A stretch of 58,451 bases of DNA from NCBI GenBank assembly GCA_016211105.1, contig JACQSX010000009.1, positions 1 through 58,451 on the forward strand. Direction: 5' to 3'. This stretch comes from Acidobacteriota bacterium (GTDB lineage Bacteria > Acidobacteriota > UBA6911 > JACQSX01). The notes under the pieces were generated by a model. The model had not been told where the DNA came from. It was given only the letters and a program-made list of their open reading frames with translations, and did not search any database. Positions within the stretch are counted from its first letter, which is position 1; each line of letters begins with the position of its first letter. Of the stretch, positions 10,144 to 19,697 are shown one piece after another. Position numbers and translations under genes: made by a program.

Positions 10144-10908
10144 TTATTTTGTTTTCTCCAAAACCGACTGTATTAGTTGAATTAATTCGGACTTACTAAC
10201 CGTATAGATTTCGTTGGAACCATCAGAGCCCGTAGTACTTGGGCATCCAAGGGCCCGTAGATCCGGCGTTTTTATACCATACTTCTCTCGCACGGCAAAG
10301 AGCTTGTCCAGGTTCTCGTTGGAGATCACAGTCTCCTTTCCGAGGATGCGCGCGATGGTTGCAATGTGAGCCGTATGCTCCAGTGTTTCCATTCGATAGT
10401 AGGCCTCCAGCAGAGTTTGACCGTAAGCGAGCGCGCCATGATTTGCCAGTAGGATGGCATTGTAATGCGGGATGTAATCGCGCAGCGCCACTGCCAACTC
10501 CGGAGTCGTAGGCGTGGCATACTCCGCCAAAGGGATACAGCCAAGTGACAGGACCACTTCCGACAAAATTGGCTTCTTGATGGAAAGGCCTGCGACCGCA
10601 AATGCCGTGGCATACACTGGATGTGCGTGAACCACTCCGTTGATATCAGGCCGGTTGTTGTACACCTCAAGATGCATCGAAATTTCACCGGAAGGTTCTC
10701 GCGATCCCGCAAGTTGATTTCCTTGAAGATCTGTCTTGACGATATCCTCAGTCGTGAGCCGTCCCTTGCACAGGCCCTTGGCGGTCACCAGCACTTCATC
10801 TCCCTCCCGATAACTGATGTTGCCGTCGGTGGAAGAGATAAATCCCCTGGTGTAAATCCACTGACCGATCTCCACGATTTGCTGTTTGCGTAAAAGTTCG
10901 TTGCGCAT
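10144..10908 (-). CDS. Class II aldolase, L-fuculose-phosphate aldolase type, with a possible encapsulation peptide
   Basis: Zinc-dependent aldolase of the FucA/AraD family. Likely ligands are His94 and His96 (VHAHPVY) and His157 (ANHGAL), with catalytic Glu75 (SGEISMH). The family would split L-fuculose-1-phosphate or rhamnulose-1-phosphate into DHAP and L-lactaldehyde. The core ends near residue 215. A Gly/Ser-rich linker and an amphipathic tail ([15 protein letters not shown], ~238-252) follow, as in cargo targeted to microcompartments. It heads the BMC gene set. Sugar specificity is inferred, not shown. Confidence 0.9.
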   Translation of the reverse strand: MRNELLRKQQIVEIGQWIYTRGFISSTDGNISYREGDEVLVTAKGLCKGRLTTEDIVKTDLQGNQLAGSREPSGEISMHLEVYNNRPDINGVVHAHPVYATAFAVAGLSIKKPILSEVVLSLGCIPLAEYATPTTPELAVALRDYIPHYNAILLANHGALAYGQTLLEAYYRMETLEHTAHIATIARILGKETVISNENLDKLFAVREKYGIKTPDLRALGCPSTTGSDGSNEIYTVSKSELIQLIQSVLEKTK

Positions 10909-11077
10909 CCCTAAGAGGCGAAGTGTATCAAGATTTCGCGGAGAATTTGAATGCTGAATTGTCGAAAGGCGCCGAAATGTAAAAATTCAAATTCCTCCAG
11001 ACCCAGCTAGATTGGTAAGATCGGATTGCGCGCAATCGCCGGATCTGAGATCCGAAATCTGAAATCCAAACTTCAAG
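10909..11077. promoter_or_regulatory. Divergent region between the BMC operon and ruvA
   Basis: Contains a perfect 14-bp palindrome (GATTGCGCGCAATC, 11024-11037) and four tandem heptamers (11043-11070: ATCTGAG, ATCCGAA, ATCTGAA, ATCCAAA) just before ruvA. The palindrome is a fair operator candidate for the BMC operon. The heptamers look like dispersed intergenic simple repeats. No clear -35/-10 pair was found. Confidence 0.5.
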
Positions 11078-11686
11078 ATGATTGCTCAACTCTCCGGACG
11101 TCTGGTGCTGAAGAAACCAAACCTGATCGTGGTGGATGTTCATGGCGTGGGCTATGAAGTCCACATCCCACTTTCCAGTTTCTATCCTCTCCCGGACACT
11201 GGCAATGATGTTTCGCTCCAAACATACACGCATGTTAGGGAAGACACCCTCTCGCTATTTGGGTTCCTGACGGAGCGGGAACGGCTGATGTTTACCCGGC
11301 TGATTGGTATTGCGGGTATCGGACCGAAGCTGGCAATCACGATTCTATCTGGAATCCCATTGGAGGACTTCGTGGTTGCGGTACAGAAAGGAGACCTCTT
11401 CAAACTGACGACCATTCCAGGTGTGGGGAAGAAAACTGCGGAGCGGATATTGTTGGAGTTGAAAGACAAAGTGGCAGACATCGCGGTGGCCGCCGGAGCT
11501 ACGGAAATTCTCCCACGTACGGTCCAGGATGATGTAATCTCCGCGCTGATGAATCTCGGCTACCAAAGAACGAATGCGGAGAAAGCGGTCAAAACTATTT
11601 TTGAGGACGGTGCGGCTGAATCATCCTTTGAGGTGATTTTGAAGGCCTCGTTGAAAAAATTATCGGGAGAGAAAGGGCCCCGCTGA
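11078..11686 (+). CDS. ruvA: Holliday junction DNA helicase subunit RuvA
   Basis: Binds Holliday junctions and loads RuvB. The 202-residue protein has the N-terminal OB fold ([20 protein letters not shown]), two helix-hairpin-helix motifs ([18 protein letters not shown] and [19 protein letters not shown]) and a C-terminal domain III ([18 protein letters not shown]) that contacts RuvB. It is followed by ruvB within about 20 nt. Confidence 0.97.
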   Translation: MIAQLSGRLVLKKPNLIVVDVHGVGYEVHIPLSSFYPLPDTGNDVSLQTYTHVREDTLSLFGFLTERERLMFTRLIGIAGIGPKLAITILSGIPLEDFVVAVQKGDLFKLTTIPGVGKKTAERILLELKDKVADIAVAAGATEILPRTVQDDVISALMNLGYQRTNAEKAVKTIFEDGAAESSFEVILKASLKKLSGEKGPR

Positions 11687-11702
11687 GAGGTTATTGCCTG
11701 TC

Positions 11703-12722
11703 ATGCCGGAAGAACGCTTAATGAATCCGGGTCACCTTGATGAGGAAATTGCGTTTGAATCCAATCTGCGTCCTCGCACACTTCAGGAGTATTTCGGACA
11801 GCCTCATGTCAAGGAGAACATGGCGATTTTTGTGCAGGCTGCGCGGCAACGCAAGGAGGCACTCGATCACGTACTGTTATACGGTCCACCAGGATTGGGC
11901 AAAACGACACTTGCCACCATCATTGCCAATGAACTAGGGGTGAATTTCCGATCTACCTCTGGTCCAGTGATTGAAAAGCGGGGAGATCTGGTCGCAATCC
12001 TGACGAACTTGGAACCGAACGACGTTTTGTTCATTGACGAGATTCATCGGCTGCAACCTTCCATTGAAGAGATTCTTTACCCCGCAATGGAGGACTACCA
12101 GATTGATTTGGTCATCGGTGAAGGACCTAGCGCGCGAAGCATCAAATACAATCTCCCGAAGTTCACGCTTGTAGGCGCCACGACCCGGGCCGGTCTGCTG
12201 ACCTCACCGTTGCGAGGACGGTTTGGCATTATTCATCGACTTGACTTTTATGAGGAAGCCGACTTGAAGCGCATTGCTCTCCGTTCTGCCGGGATCTTGA
12301 ATGTGAAGATCGACGACCAGGGAGCGACGGAAATTGCGCGGCGTTCTCGTGGTACTCCACGGATTGCCAATCGGCTGTTACGGCGAGTCCGCGACTACGC
12401 CCAGGTCCGGGCCGACGGGACAATCACCGGGCAGGTCGCAATGCAGGCTCTGGAACTGCTGAAGGTGGATCGTCACGGAATTGATGAAATCGATCAGAAA
12501 TTACTGCTGACCATTATCCACAAGTTTGGCGGTGGCCCGGTGGGCGTCGGAACGATTTCTGCCGCGATCAGCGAAGAGCAAGACGCCATCGAAGACATTT
12601 ATGAACCATACTTGATTCAAATCGGCTTCTTAAACCGCACTCCACGGGGCCGCGTGGCCACGCGTCTTGCATACGATCACTTCGGCTTGGATCCAGCCAA
12701 CCCGCAGCGGGGTCTGTTCTGA
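11703..12722 (+). CDS. ruvB: Holliday junction DNA helicase motor RuvB
   Basis: AAA+ motor for branch migration. Seen: the N-terminal [12 protein letters not shown], Walker [12 protein letters not shown], Walker [11 protein letters not shown], sensor 1 LVGATTRAG, the arginine-finger region SPLRGRFG, and a C-terminal winged helix (INRTPRGR-like [16 protein letters not shown]). Start choice is uncertain: TTG 11694, ATG 11703 or ATG 11721 are all in frame. GAGAGG precedes the first two, and GGAAG lies 8 nt before the third. Confidence 0.97.
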   Translation: MPEERLMNPGHLDEEIAFESNLRPRTLQEYFGQPHVKENMAIFVQAARQRKEALDHVLLYGPPGLGKTTLATIIANELGVNFRSTSGPVIEKRGDLVAILTNLEPNDVLFIDEIHRLQPSIEEILYPAMEDYQIDLVIGEGPSARSIKYNLPKFTLVGATTRAGLLTSPLRGRFGIIHRLDFYEEADLKRIALRSAGILNVKIDDQGATEIARRSRGTPRIANRLLRRVRDYAQVRADGTITGQVAMQALELLKVDRHGIDEIDQKLLLTIIHKFGGGPVGVGTISAAISEEQDAIEDIYEPYLIQIGFLNRTPRGRVATRLAYDHFGLDPANPQRGLF

Positions 12723-12728
12723 AAGTTT

Positions 12729-12761
12729 GCCAGGGGAGGATACAACGCGCGTTCCCCTGGC
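12729..12761 (+). terminator. Hairpin just downstream of ruvB
   Basis: A perfect 9-bp inverted repeat, GCCAGGGGA / TCCCCTGGC (12729-12737 and 12753-12761) with a 15-nt loop. It starts 7 nt after the ruvB stop, in the convergent gap with the NTF2-like gene. No T run follows, so it may be a rho-dependent or RNA-stabilising hairpin and not a true intrinsic terminator. Confidence 0.45.
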
Positions 12762-12826
12762 CGAAGCCACTGCGGACTTTCAGCCAGAAACGCGAGAGAA
12801 CTCTTCCAACTGAGCAATCACAAGTT

Positions 12827-13231
12827 TCACATTTGCGGCGATGTGCCCTGCAGTTGCGCCAACATCGCTGCCATGTCCCAATAAGCCCACACCGTTTGAA
12901 TCTTCCCCTGCTCGGTGATGTCAAAAACATCAATTCCTTCAAAAAAAATTTCGCGACTGTTTTTCCCGACGCCACGACCCGTCCATTTGACCGCTGCGCC
13001 ATTGCCGGCAATAAAGATTTGGTCCTCGGTGAGATTCAGCCTCTGAAATGCGGCTGCGATTCCATTGAAAAACTGGTCGAGTGCCTCCCGACCCCGGATC
13101 GGCGGGTTCCCCACCGGGTCGTGGCTGACGGCGTCTTCTGCAAAAGTCGCCACCCAGGCGCCAGCGTCCATTGCCCGAATCGCCGCAAAGTATTCAGAAA
13201 TGACTTTACGGATGTCTTCCTTTCTCGCCAT
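12827..13231 (-). CDS. NTF2-like (SnoaL/KSI-type) fold protein
   Basis: A 134-residue protein with the nuclear-transport-factor-2 fold pattern: a helix-rich start (VISEYFAAIRAMDAGAWVATFAEDAVSHDP), the strand segment GNPPIRGREALDQFF, and the closing strands EIFFEGIDVFDITEQGKIQTVWAYWD. Members include SnoaL-like cyclases, ketosteroid isomerases and limonene epoxide hydrolases, plus many of unknown activity. Nothing here fixes a substrate, and it stands alone, convergent to ruvB. Confidence 0.8.
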   Translation of the reverse strand: MARKEDIRKVISEYFAAIRAMDAGAWVATFAEDAVSHDPVGNPPIRGREALDQFFNGIAAAFQRLNLTEDQIFIAGNGAAVKWTGRGVGKNSREIFFEGIDVFDITEQGKIQTVWAYWDMAAMLAQLQGTSPQM

Positions 13232-13510
13232 GCGGTTGTCCTCTCTTCGCTATCTCGACTCCCGCGCCATCGCCACTGACTTCGATTTTCTGACCTTCGA
13301 CTTACTTACTGCAGGCGCGTCACGGGCAAGGTCGTAAACCGGCCCGCCTGGGTACTCGATTGAATCGCCGTGGCGACAATCGTTCTCCCTCCCGCGGCCA
13401 CGGTAAGCATTCCTTGAAAATTGCGAGTGTCGGCTTGGGCGCAATTATAAACCTGGCCAAGCAAAAAGGTAATTTTTTCCGCGCACCCTCAAGCCCCAAT
13501 CAGGTCGCAC
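13232..13510. other. Intergenic stretch, nothing recognised
   Basis: About 280 nt between two minus-strand genes. I see no open frame with a credible protein and no RNA fold I recognise. A promoter for the NTF2-like gene should lie here, but no clear -35/-10 pair stands out. Confidence 0.4.
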
Positions 13511-14722
13511 CTATGGCCTCCCGACCATCAGACCCTGGCCGGTCTCCGTTGCTTGTCCCGACAACAGTTGCTTGATGCCTCGCGCCGCCTGCCGGATACG
13601 CTTTTCGTTTTCAACCAGGGCCAGGCGCACATGCTCGTCTCCCGACTCTCCGAAACCAAGGCCGGGGGCGACGGCCACCTTGGCGTGTTGCAGCAAGATC
13701 TTGCTGAACTCCACGGAGCCCACAGAACGAAAGCGTTCTGGAATGCGCGCCCAAACAAACATGGTGGCCCGCGGTTTTTCGATCGGCCAGCCCGCGCGGC
13801 CGAACGATTCAACAAGTACGTCACGACGCTTCCGGTACTGCCCGGCAATCTGCTCGACGTAGTTTTCGCATTCGTTCAAGGCGATGATGGCCGCTATCTG
13901 GATCGGCTGAAAAATTCCATAGTCCAGATAGCTCTTGACTCGGGACAGCGCGGTGATCACCTCGGCATTGCCCAGGCAGAAACCAACGCGCCAACCAGGC
14001 ATGCTGTAACTCTTGGAGAGGGAGAAGATTTCCACCGCGACTTCTTTGGCGCCGTCGATCTCGAGGATACTAGGCGCAGCATAACCATCGAAAACTAAGT
14101 CCGCATAAGCGAAGTCGTGAATTACCAGAACCTCGTGCCTTCGTGCCAGTGCGATCACTTCTCTGAAGAAGTCCCGATCGACGCAGGTACCGGTCGGATT
14201 ATGCGGGAAGGATAGGATCAGCAGCTTGGGCCGGTTTGTCCGAATGCTGTTGGCAATCCCGCTCAGTAAGTGGTCTGAATTTCCCATAGGGAGACGCAGC
14301 AGTTGGCCATCGGCCATCATGGTGGAGAAAATGTGAATGGGATAGGCCGGTTCGGGAACTAGCGCGCGTTCCCCTGGCGCTAGGGTGGTCAACACCAGAT
14401 GGGACAGCCCCTCTTTGGCTCCGATGGTGACGACGACTTCCGATTCGGGATCCAGTGAAACGTCCCATTTACGCTGATAGCGCTGGACGATTGCCTCTCT
14501 CAGCTTAGGAATCCCACGCGACACCGAGTACCTGTGGTTGCGCGGATTTCGCACTGCCTCGATGAGCTTGTTGACAATCGGTTTAGGCGTGGGGATATCG
14601 GGATTCCCCATCCCCAGATCGATGATATCCTCACCCCGCGCCCGCGCTGCTGCCTTCATCTCGTTGATCGTCTTGAAAACATAAGGCGGAAGCTTGTTAC
14701 TCATGTGGAACTGCGTCTTCAA
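13511..14722 (-). CDS. PLP-dependent aminotransferase, AlaC (glutamate-pyruvate) type
   Basis: Class I/II fold-type I aminotransferase, about 403 residues. Seen: [13 protein letters not shown] and [12 protein letters not shown] at the start, the NPTGT cofactor-contact segment, [12 protein letters not shown], and the Schiff-base lysine in [14 protein letters not shown] (Lys237). The pattern matches the AlaC/YfdZ branch, which makes alanine from pyruvate and glutamate; a related lysine-pathway role cannot be excluded. I prefer a TTG start at 14722 with AGGGGG 4 nt upstream; the ATG at 14704 lacks a ribosome-binding site. Confidence 0.88.
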   Translation of the reverse strand: MKTQFHMSNKLPPYVFKTINEMKAAARARGEDIIDLGMGNPDIPTPKPIVNKLIEAVRNPRNHRYSVSRGIPKLREAIVQRYQRKWDVSLDPESEVVVTIGAKEGLSHLVLTTLAPGERALVPEPAYPIHIFSTMMADGQLLRLPMGNSDHLLSGIANSIRTNRPKLLILSFPHNPTGTCVDRDFFREVIALARRHEVLVIHDFAYADLVFDGYAAPSILEIDGAKEVAVEIFSLSKSYSMPGWRVGFCLGNAEVITALSRVKSYLDYGIFQPIQIAAIIALNECENYVEQIAGQYRKRRDVLVESFGRAGWPIEKPRATMFVWARIPERFRSVGSVEFSKILLQHAKVAVAPGLGFGESGDEHVRLALVENEKRIRQAARGIKQLLSGQATETGQGLMVGRP

Positions 14723-14887
14723 TGATCCCCCTTGCGGTCGATTGTGGTTGGGCGATTGGGAACGCGCGCAAAACGGCATGGTGCTTCATCGGCAAGTAAG
14801 TGATTCACGACCGATTTTTTATTGGGAGCCATTTCTCAGGCGTATCGCCTAGCTGGGTTAAGAACTCACCTTCTTAGCCGTATTTGT

Positions 14888-16387
14888 TTACCCCGGCGGT
14901 CGGTCCTTGTTCGCTTTTCTTCGCCAACGTAAAATCGGCTGGCGGGCGGCGCGGGTTTCGTCCAACCGGCGCAGTTTCGTCTTGTGAGGCGCCCGCGCTA
15001 GGATCTCCGGGTTCTCTTCCGCTTCCTTTACAATCGCCTTCATTGCGTCTACGAAAGCATCCAGTTCCTGCAGTCCTTCGCTCTCGGTCGGTTCAATCAT
15101 GATAGCGCCCGGCACGATTAAGGGGAAGTAAATGGTAGGGGGATGAAATCCAAAATCCATGAGGCGTTTGGCGATATCAAACGTCTTCACTCCCTTCTTG
15201 ATCTGAAGCTTGTCGGAGAAGACCACTTCGTGCAGAGAGGCCTCAGAATAGGGGAGATCCAACAAGCCTTGCAATCGATGCCGAATATAATTGGCGTTGA
15301 GAACCGCCGTCTCGGAAATCTCCTTCAAACCACTACTCCCACAACTGAGGATGTAGCAAAGGGCGCGGACGTGCATTCCATAGTTTCCCATGAAAGCGCG
15401 CACGCGCCCGATGCTCTTTGGGCGCTGGAAGTCATAGTAGTAAGTGCCGTCCGCGGTTTTTGCCGCCAGCGGTAGCGGCAGAAAAGGTTCCAGCCTGCTA
15501 CTGACAGCGACCGGTCCGGCGCCCGGACCACCGCCGCCGTGAGGAGTGCTGAAAGTCTTATGCAGGTTCAGGTGCATGACGTCGACACCCATCTCGCCGG
15601 GGCGCGTATATCCCATCAAAGCGTTGAAGTTGGCGCCGTCCATGTAGAGCAGCGCATCTTTCTCATGAAGAATGTCTGCGATTTCTCGGATGCGTCGCTC
15701 AAAGATTCCGAGCGTGTTGGGGTTGGTCAACATCAGACACGCCACGGCATCGTTGACAGTGTCTTTGAATCTTTCAAAATCAATGCGCCCATCTGAATTG
15801 GATGGAATCGATTTGACCTGGTATCCGGCGATGGCGGCGCTCGCCGGATTGGTTCCATGTGCGCTGTCCGGGATCAGCACAAATTTCCTCTTCTGATTTT
15901 TTGCATCGTGGTAGGCGTGTACCATCAGAATGCCCGTCAATTCTCCATGAGCTCCCGCCGCCGGCTGCAGGCAGACGGCGGCCATGCCTGTGATTTCTTT
16001 CAGGAGCTGTTGTAACTCGTACTGAATCTGGATATTACCCTGGGCCAGGGATGGATCCTGTAGGGGATGACAGTTTGAAATGCCTGCGAGTCTCCAAACT
16101 TCTTCATTTAGCTTCGGGTTGTACTTCATGGTGCACGATCCAAGCGGGTACATCCCGATATCGATGTGATGGTTCCAGGTGGAAAGGCGGGTAAAATGCC
16201 GCACTACGTCGAATTCAGAAACTTCGGGGAAGTCCTGGATCTCGTCTCGGAGCAGGGCCTCAGTCAAAACAGATTTCGGGTCCGTGTCGGGAACGTCCAG
16301 TGGAGGCAGAGAATAGGCGACTTTGCCCGGCGCCGAGCGTTCAAAAATTAAATCCTCATTGATATTGACGACTGGACGTGTTCGCAT
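14888..16387 (-). CDS. gcvPB: Glycine dehydrogenase (decarboxylating) subunit 2
   Basis: One half of the two-subunit P-protein of the glycine cleavage system. It decarboxylates glycine and passes the aminomethyl group to GcvH. The PLP lysine is in NLHKTFSTPHGGGGPG, preceded by MDGANFNALMGYTRPGEMG (key part DGANFNA). The 499-residue length is normal. Its start lies 40 nt inside the 3' end of gcvPA, typical of tight coupling of this subunit pair. Confidence 0.97.
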   Translation of the reverse strand: MRTRPVVNINEDLIFERSAPGKVAYSLPPLDVPDTDPKSVLTEALLRDEIQDFPEVSEFDVVRHFTRLSTWNHHIDIGMYPLGSCTMKYNPKLNEEVWRLAGISNCHPLQDPSLAQGNIQIQYELQQLLKEITGMAAVCLQPAAGAHGELTGILMVHAYHDAKNQKRKFVLIPDSAHGTNPASAAIAGYQVKSIPSNSDGRIDFERFKDTVNDAVACLMLTNPNTLGIFERRIREIADILHEKDALLYMDGANFNALMGYTRPGEMGVDVMHLNLHKTFSTPHGGGGPGAGPVAVSSRLEPFLPLPLAAKTADGTYYYDFQRPKSIGRVRAFMGNYGMHVRALCYILSCGSSGLKEISETAVLNANYIRHRLQGLLDLPYSEASLHEVVFSDKLQIKKGVKTFDIAKRLMDFGFHPPTIYFPLIVPGAIMIEPTESEGLQELDAFVDAMKAIVKEAEENPEILARAPHKTKLRRLDETRAARQPILRWRRKANKDRPPG

Positions 16388-17733
16388 CCCTTTTCAGCCT
16401 GAAGTGCCGCAACAAAACGGTCAATCTGCTCGCGCGTGTTTTGGTCGGTGATGCACACCAGCATCTGATTGGCCATTTCAGGATAATCGATCGATAGATC
16501 GTAGCCGCCGATCATATCTAGCTCGGCCAAGTGGGCATTGGTATGAGCAACGGGCCGGGTGAGGTTCACCACAAGCTCATTGAAAAAATTTTTTCCGTAC
16601 GCGACAGAGCAGCCGCCTTGTTCCAGTTGTGTTGCACAGTAGTGAGCCTTACTGAAGTTCTGCCGCGCCAGTTCGCGCATGCCGGATTTGCCCAAGATGC
16701 ACATGAAGATGCTGGACATCAACGCGCACAATGCCTCATTGGTGCAAATATTGGAAGTTGCCTTCTCTCGCCGGATGTGCTGTTCCCGCGTGGCAAGGGT
16801 CAAAACAAATCCACGCTGGCCATCCGCATCGACCGTTTCGCCCACGATGCGTCCTGGCATGTGTCTTTTGAAATCTTCCCGGGTGGAGAAGAAGCCCACG
16901 TAGGGCCCACCAAAACTGAGGGGGAGGCCCAGCGGCTGGGCTTCTCCTACGCAAATATCGGCTCCCAGGGACCCGGGCGCCTGAAGAAGTCCAAGCGCGA
17001 TAGGCTCGGTCACAACAACGATCAACATTGCTCCGCAGCGGTGGGCCAGATTTGCGGCGCTCGCCACGTCCTCGATGTTTCCAAGAAAATTCGGATACTG
17101 CACTACCAAGGCCGCGCTCTGATCGGTCAGCCTCTCTTCCGCGGTACCCAGGTCTGTCAAACCTCCGCCTGTGTAAGGGAGCAGATCCATTCGGTAGTTC
17201 ATATTGCGGGTGTAAGTGGCGATCACGGCGCGGTATTGTGGGTGGATCAAACTGGAAAGCACGAAATGGTTCCGTTGACGGACGCGCTCCGCCATCAGCA
17301 GCGCCTCGGCCAAAGCAGTGCTTCCGTCGTACAACGACGCGTTGGCGACGTCCAGGCCAGTCAATTGGCAGATTAAGGTTTGGAATTCGAAGATACTCTG
17401 CAATGTTCCTTGCGCCACTTCTGGCTGGTAGGGAGTATAAGCGGTATAAAACTCTGCGCGGGAGACTAAGGCGTCGATCACCACCGGCACAAAGTGATTG
17501 TAAGCGCCCGCTCCCAAGAAATAGGCTTTCTCATTGGCGTGAAAATTGCGAAAAGCCACTTGTTTGAAAAACTGCAAAATCTCGGTTTCCGACAGCGGTC
17601 CGGGAATATTGAGCGGCCGGTGCAGACGGATGTTTTCCGGGATGCAGGCGAATAATGCTTCCACGTTCTCCCGACCGATGGTCTGCAGCATCTGCTGTTT
17701 TTCGTCTTGGGTCAGCGAGATATAGCGGAGCAC
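16348..17733 (-). CDS. gcvPA: Glycine dehydrogenase (decarboxylating) subunit 1
   Basis: Partner of GcvPB in the P-protein tetramer. The 461-residue protein has the N-terminal LGAGAYNHFVPVVIDAL, AYTPYQPEVAQGTLQSIFEFQT (key part YTPYQPEVAQG) and DGSTALAEA segments typical of GcvPA. It starts 2 nt after the gcvH stop. The operon order gcvT-gcvH-gcvPA-gcvPB is the standard one. Confidence 0.97.
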   Translation of the reverse strand: MLRYISLTQDEKQQMLQTIGRENVEALFACIPENIRLHRPLNIPGPLSETEILQFFKQVAFRNFHANEKAYFLGAGAYNHFVPVVIDALVSRAEFYTAYTPYQPEVAQGTLQSIFEFQTLICQLTGLDVANASLYDGSTALAEALLMAERVRQRNHFVLSSLIHPQYRAVIATYTRNMNYRMDLLPYTGGGLTDLGTAEERLTDQSAALVVQYPNFLGNIEDVASAANLAHRCGAMLIVVVTEPIALGLLQAPGSLGADICVGEAQPLGLPLSFGGPYVGFFSTREDFKRHMPGRIVGETVDADGQRGFVLTLATREQHIRREKATSNICTNEALCALMSSIFMCILGKSGMRELARQNFSKAHYCATQLEQGGCSVAYGKNFFNELVVNLTRPVAHTNAHLAELDMIGGYDLSIDYPEMANQMLVCITDQNTREQIDRFVAALQAEKGCEHVQSSISMRI

Positions 17734-17735
17734 CT

Positions 17736-18122
17736 CTACTCCTTTTCCTGCTGTGTCAAGGCGGTGTATTCAGACGCAGAGAGGAGGTTCTTCTGTTCCT
17801 GCAGATTACGCAGTTTGATCTTGATCATCCACCCCCCGCCGTAGGGTTCCGAATTGATCATTTCCGGAGTCTCTCTGAGTTTTTCGTTCACATCAATCAC
17901 CTGGCCGGAAACGGGACAGTAAAGCTCGCTGACCGCTTTTACCGACTCGACCGAACCGAAAGCTTCTCCCGCGTTGAAAGAATCACCCACTTTAGGCAAC
18001 TCTACGAATACCACATCTCCCAGTTGGTGCTGGGCGTGATCGGTGATTCCTACCGTGCCAATCTGGTTCTCCACCAGTATCCACTCGTGATCTTTTGTGT
18101 ACCGCAAATCTTCAAGATTCAT
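17736..18122 (-). CDS. gcvH: Glycine cleavage system H protein
   Basis: Lipoyl carrier that shuttles the aminomethyl group between P and T proteins. The 128-residue protein reads MNLEDLRYTKDHEW at its start and carries the lipoylated lysine Lys62 in SVESVKAVSE. The longer open frame to 18254 would add 44 residues without homology, so I use the ATG at 18122. It lies about 140 nt after gcvT, a larger gap than elsewhere in the operon. Confidence 0.96.
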   Translation of the reverse strand: MNLEDLRYTKDHEWILVENQIGTVGITDHAQHQLGDVVFVELPKVGDSFNAGEAFGSVESVKAVSELYCPVSGQVIDVNEKLRETPEMINSEPYGGGWMIKIKLRNLQEQKNLLSASEYTALTQQEKE

Positions 18123-18263
18123 TATCTTTACTTTCCCGCTACCGTTTATCCGAGAAATTCGTGCCGCTACTTCGGGTAAGGATTGGCATACTATCAATTT
18201 CCTCCGGCAAATCACCACGAGTTTTCCAGGCGTTGTCTGATTTTGGAACCGCAATCCGGGATC

Positions 18264-19367
18264 TTACTTGGGGCGCTTGTAGAAGGGAGTCGCCACCACT
18301 CGCGCCTTTAGCTTCTTGCCTCTGACGTCAACAGAAAACTCGTTGCCGAGGGTGCAATGTTCCCAAGGCAAGTAAAGCAGGCCGATGCTCTTTTCCAGGA
18401 ATGGGGCATAGCTGCCACTGCAGACCTGTCCTGCCGGTTTGTCGTTGAGGTATACGGGGTGATGGTCGCGAGCAATGCCCCGGTCGACCATTTCAAAGCC
18501 CACCAATTTTCTCGGCACCCCCTCTCTCTTTTGTCTTTCGAGCACGTCACGGCCGATAAACGAGCCTTTGTGCCACTTGACAATCCATCCGAGATCGGCT
18601 TCCAGGACTGTGGTTGTCTCATCAATATCGTTGCCGTACAGTGCCATTTTCGCCTCCAGGCGCAGCGTATTTCGGGCAGCCAGTCCCGACGGAAGCAACC
18701 CCCGTGGCTTGCCTGCTTCTAAAACGGCGGTCCAGATCTTTTCGGCAAATTCCGGTGGAAAATAGAGCTCAAAACCGTCCTCACCCGTGTAGCCGGTTCG
18801 TGAGATGATGCATGCAACATCTACAAACTTCCCCTCGATAAACCAGTAGCGCCGGATGTCCTCCAGTGGCACGCTTGAAAGAGGCTGCAAGATGCTCAGG
18901 GCTTCAGGCCCCTGGACGGCCAGTTGCGCGTAGCAATCGCTACTGTTTTCTACTGTGACTCGGCCCTGTGCGTGCTCCCAAATCCAGGCAAAGTCCTTTT
19001 CCTGATTGCTGGCGTTGACACAAAGGAAATAGTGATCGACGCCGCGACGATATACCGTGGTGTCGTCGACGAAAGTACCCCGTGGATGCATCAGCGCGGA
19101 ATATTGGACTTGACCAATTTGCAGGGCCGCCACATCGTTGCAGGTCAACTCCTGTAACAGGGAGAGCGCGTCCGGCCCACGGATTTCGATTTCGCCCATG
19201 TGACTCACGTCGAATAGCCCTGCGGCCGTTCTTACCGCAAGGTGTTCCTTGACAGCACTTTCGTACTGCACCGGCATGTCCCAGCCCGCAAAATCGACCA
19301 TGCGTGCCCCCGTCCGCCGATGAATCGGATTCAAGGGGGTTTGTTTCAAGGCGTGATCTTGTCCCAC
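18264..19367 (-). CDS. gcvT: Aminomethyltransferase (glycine cleavage T protein)
   Basis: Releases ammonia and transfers the methylene group to tetrahydrofolate. The 367-residue protein has FAGWDMPVQYES, the folate-site strand DVSHMGEIEIRG and ISRTGYTGEDGFELYFP, plus the C-terminal barrel ending in VATPFYKRPK. The start codon is GTG at 19367. It is the first gene of the gcv operon, with a candidate promoter 175-200 nt upstream. Confidence 0.97.
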   Translation of the reverse strand: MGQDHALKQTPLNPIHRRTGARMVDFAGWDMPVQYESAVKEHLAVRTAAGLFDVSHMGEIEIRGPDALSLLQELTCNDVAALQIGQVQYSALMHPRGTFVDDTTVYRRGVDHYFLCVNASNQEKDFAWIWEHAQGRVTVENSSDCYAQLAVQGPEALSILQPLSSVPLEDIRRYWFIEGKFVDVACIISRTGYTGEDGFELYFPPEFAEKIWTAVLEAGKPRGLLPSGLAARNTLRLEAKMALYGNDIDETTTVLEADLGWIVKWHKGSFIGRDVLERQKREGVPRKLVGFEMVDRGIARDHHPVYLNDKPAGQVCSGSYAPFLEKSIGLLYLPWEHCTLGNEFSVDVRGKKLKARVVATPFYKRPK

Positions 19368-19697
19368 GTCGGATCTCTATCGGGAAAAGAAAATAATGAT
19401 GCAGCGACTGCGCATAAGCGTTGCAAATGGTTGGCCAGGGACGGGAGCGCTCCTGGAGTGAAACATTCTCTCATGTACTCTCATGTAAATTTTCGTCGAG
19501 TCTCATCGGTAGCGGCAATCTTTCGGGGAAGCAAGCAGACACGCTACCACACCGTTTTTCACCGTGTCAAGAAATGCTCACGGCGCAAGCGCGTCGCGCA
19601 AAACTGTTTTCAGCCAATGAGTTAACGAAGGTGAGGAGGGTCCTCCAATCTTCCCGAGCGCGGTGAGCCTGCCGCTGGAAGTACCCCCACAGGCAAA
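19368..19697. other. Leader and promoter region of the gcv operon
   Basis: About 330 nt without a gene, between the VWA protein gene (stop at 19698) and gcvT. It contains a sigma70-type promoter, listed separately. I searched for a glycine riboswitch and did not find its conserved core. A hairpin-like segment (GGCCAGGGACGGGAGCGCTCCTGG region, 19432-19455) lies in the transcribed leader. Confidence 0.5.
19541..19570 (-). promoter_or_regulatory. Sigma70-type promoter of gcvT-gcvH-gcvPA-gcvPB
   Basis: Minus strand TTGACA (19565-19570), 18-nt spacer, TAGCGT (19541-19546). The -35 is a perfect match and the -10 moderate. It would give a 5' leader of about 165 nt before gcvT. Confidence 0.6.

Noticed and set aside
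12745..14380. A 16-nt sequence (CGCGCGTTCCCCTGGC) shared by the hairpin after ruvB and the aminotransferase gene
   Set aside because: In a 58 kb window one chance match of this length is likely, and no larger repeat surrounds either copy.
19368..19697. A glycine riboswitch before the gcv operon
   Set aside because: The position is right, but the conserved core of the glycine aptamer could not be found on the minus strand.
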